Of a stretch of 64,000 nucleotides of DNA, positions 63,346-64,000 are shown piece by piece. The translations under genes were made by a program, and so were the position numbers. The notes under the pieces were generated by a model. The model saw only the letters and a program-made list of their open reading frames with translations. It had not been told where the DNA came from and did no database searches. Position 1 is the first letter of the stretch, and each line of letters begins with the position of its first letter. The stretch covers positions 3,410,001 through 3,474,000 of the forward strand of contig CM074764.1 in the NCBI GenBank assembly GCA_037355855.1, written 5' to 3'. The DNA is from Pseudo-nitzschia pungens. Lineage: Eukaryota > Bacillariophyta > Bacillariophyceae > Bacillariales > Bacillariaceae.

Positions 63346-63571
63346 CGTAAAGTTTAACGTTCTGCAACTTGATACGGAGGGTATCTGCGTGGGTCTCCAA
63401 CTGTGATTCATCGTCGTACCAATCGAGGAGTTTCTGCCATGCCCCGTGTCCATCTGTTCGATGTTGATTGATCTTCGAGTATGCGCTCCCATTGCAGGTT
63501 GCTGATGCTAACGTAGAAAATAGGACGTTATTCCTGTTTGGGTCCTTGTCCGCTTCCGTCCTGCTCTCCAT
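63326..63571 (-). pseudogene. E5 Gag, middle fragment in a second frame
   Basis: The translation holds DGHGAWQKLLDWYDDESQ and TLRIKLQNVKLYEGG, typical of copia Gag. At a run of seven G (near 63340) the true sequence continues in the next frame as NISDYINRF. Skipping one G joins the two. Its ATG overlaps the stop of the upstream frame as TAATG. Confidence 0.8.
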
Positions 63572-64000
63572 TACTTTCTAAACCCTGTGCCGTATAGAAT
63601 ACTTTCGGCCTCGGCCTTCCACTTGACCCAATGTAATTCGTTCCCGTCGAATGGTTTCACGTCTCCAACACGTAACGATTGGAATCCCTCTCTCTCTTCC
63701 TTCTTTTCCAGAGCTTCTTCCTTCTTTTCTAGGGCCTTCTTAAGTTCCTTTATCTCGTTGTCTCTTTCTTCTTTTTCTTTCTTCTCGAGTGCCTCTTTTT
63801 CTTCTTTTTCTTTCTTCTCGAGTGCCTTCTTTAATTCCTTTATCTCGTTGTCTCTTTCTTCTTTTTCTTTTTTCTCAAGGGCCCTCTTCAATTCAGCGAT
63901 CTGGTCGTCCCGCTCTTCTTTCTGTTCGAGCGCCTTCTTCAGCTCTTTAATTTGTTCTTCAAGGTGATTGTTGGTTTTAATCTGTTCTTCAAGGTGATTG
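63571..64000 (-). CDS. E5 Gag N-terminal coiled coil, partial (open at window end)
   Basis: The frame is open to the last base of the window. Nearly all of it is heptad-like Glu/Lys-rich coiled coil with a 19-residue tandem unit (ALEKKEKEERDNEIKELKK) repeated imperfectly, preceded by NHLEEQIK repeats. It ends in the usual start of copia Gag (VKPFDGNELHWVKWKAEAES) and a TAA at 63571. An extended coiled coil ahead of the Gag core could drive multimerisation; this is inference. The start codon is outside the window. Confidence 0.75.
   Translation of the reverse strand, partial: NHLEEQIKTNNHLEEQIKELKKALEQKEERDDQIAELKRALEKKEKEERDNEIKELKKALEKKEKEEKEALEKKEKEERDNEIKELKKALEKKEEALEKKEEREGFQSLRVGDVKPFDGNELHWVKWKAEAESILYGTGFRK

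Larger units (their letters stand above)
57998..64000 (-). mobile_element. Copia-type LTR retrotransposon E5, 5' end outside the window
   Basis: Candidate 3' LTR 57998-58371, pol 58498-63345 and Gag pieces to the window end. It lies in the 5' part of E4. The 5' LTR is not in the window, so LTR boundaries cannot be verified by comparison. Confidence 0.8.

Noticed and set aside
1..64000. Prokaryotic operons, phage or defence systems
   Set aside because: No bacterial-type gene clusters, ribosome binding sites or short intergenic gaps; the coding content is LTR retrotransposon pol and one eukaryote-type tRNA-binding protein.

Overview
The window is eukaryotic and is almost entirely a transposable-element (TE) cluster. 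I infer a diatom or related stramenopile nuclear genome. The reasons are the crowd of divergent Ty1/copia and Ty3/gypsy elements, short intron-like segments of about 90 bp, and a free-standing EMAP-II-type tRNA-binding protein gene with a K/Q/N-rich linker. This organism call is inference. I can support only one host gene with confidence (10420-11163, minus). No tRNA or rRNA genes and no CRISPR arrays were seen.

Layout. (1) 1-9296: copia element E1 (+). Its LTRs are nearly identical but its interior is decayed and rearranged. (2) 9297-11530: host island with a repeat, microsatellites, the tRNA-binding gene and its short upstream region. (3) 11531-17691: gypsy element G1 (+), with a foreign solo LTR (15041-15505) lodged in its pol. 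(4) 17692-19558 and 35519-37090: the two arms of a long inverted repeat made of ~181-bp tandem units plus a unique inner part, resembling a foldback element. Copia element E2 (19559-35518, minus) sits at its centre. A younger copia element E3 (28467-34803, minus) sits inside E2's 5' LTR. (5) 37091-39471: intron-like duplicated segments, a GCGATCGC-containing minisatellite, a G-rich repeat and a C-rich ~45-bp minisatellite. (6) 39472-45242: gypsy element G2 (minus), inserted in that C-rich minisatellite. Its whole gag-pol is one reading frame broken only by five stop codons. (7) 45243-48440: an unclassified ORF, fragments of G1-like and G2-like elements, two hairpins, and an inverted copy of the repeat next to E1. 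(8) 48440-52384: satellite-like arrays (~100 bp, ~50 bp and ~143 bp units). (9) 52385-57997: copia element E4 (minus), whose 5' part is cut off by copia element E5 (57998 to the window end, minus).

How the parts relate. Order of events can be read from nesting: inverted repeat, then E2, then E3; G1, then the solo LTR; minisatellite, then G2; satellite, then E4, then E5. E1 and E2 are one family. E1 keeps good LTRs and one intact chimeric ORF but has lost a usable pol, so it was probably mobilised in trans by E2-like relatives. A recurring feature is a chromodomain-like block between integrase and reverse transcriptase in the copia elements E1/E2 and E4, and more weakly in E5. Chromodomains are usually a feature of gypsy integrase C-termini. 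Most broken genes here are broken by TGA or TAG stop codons and single frameshifts.
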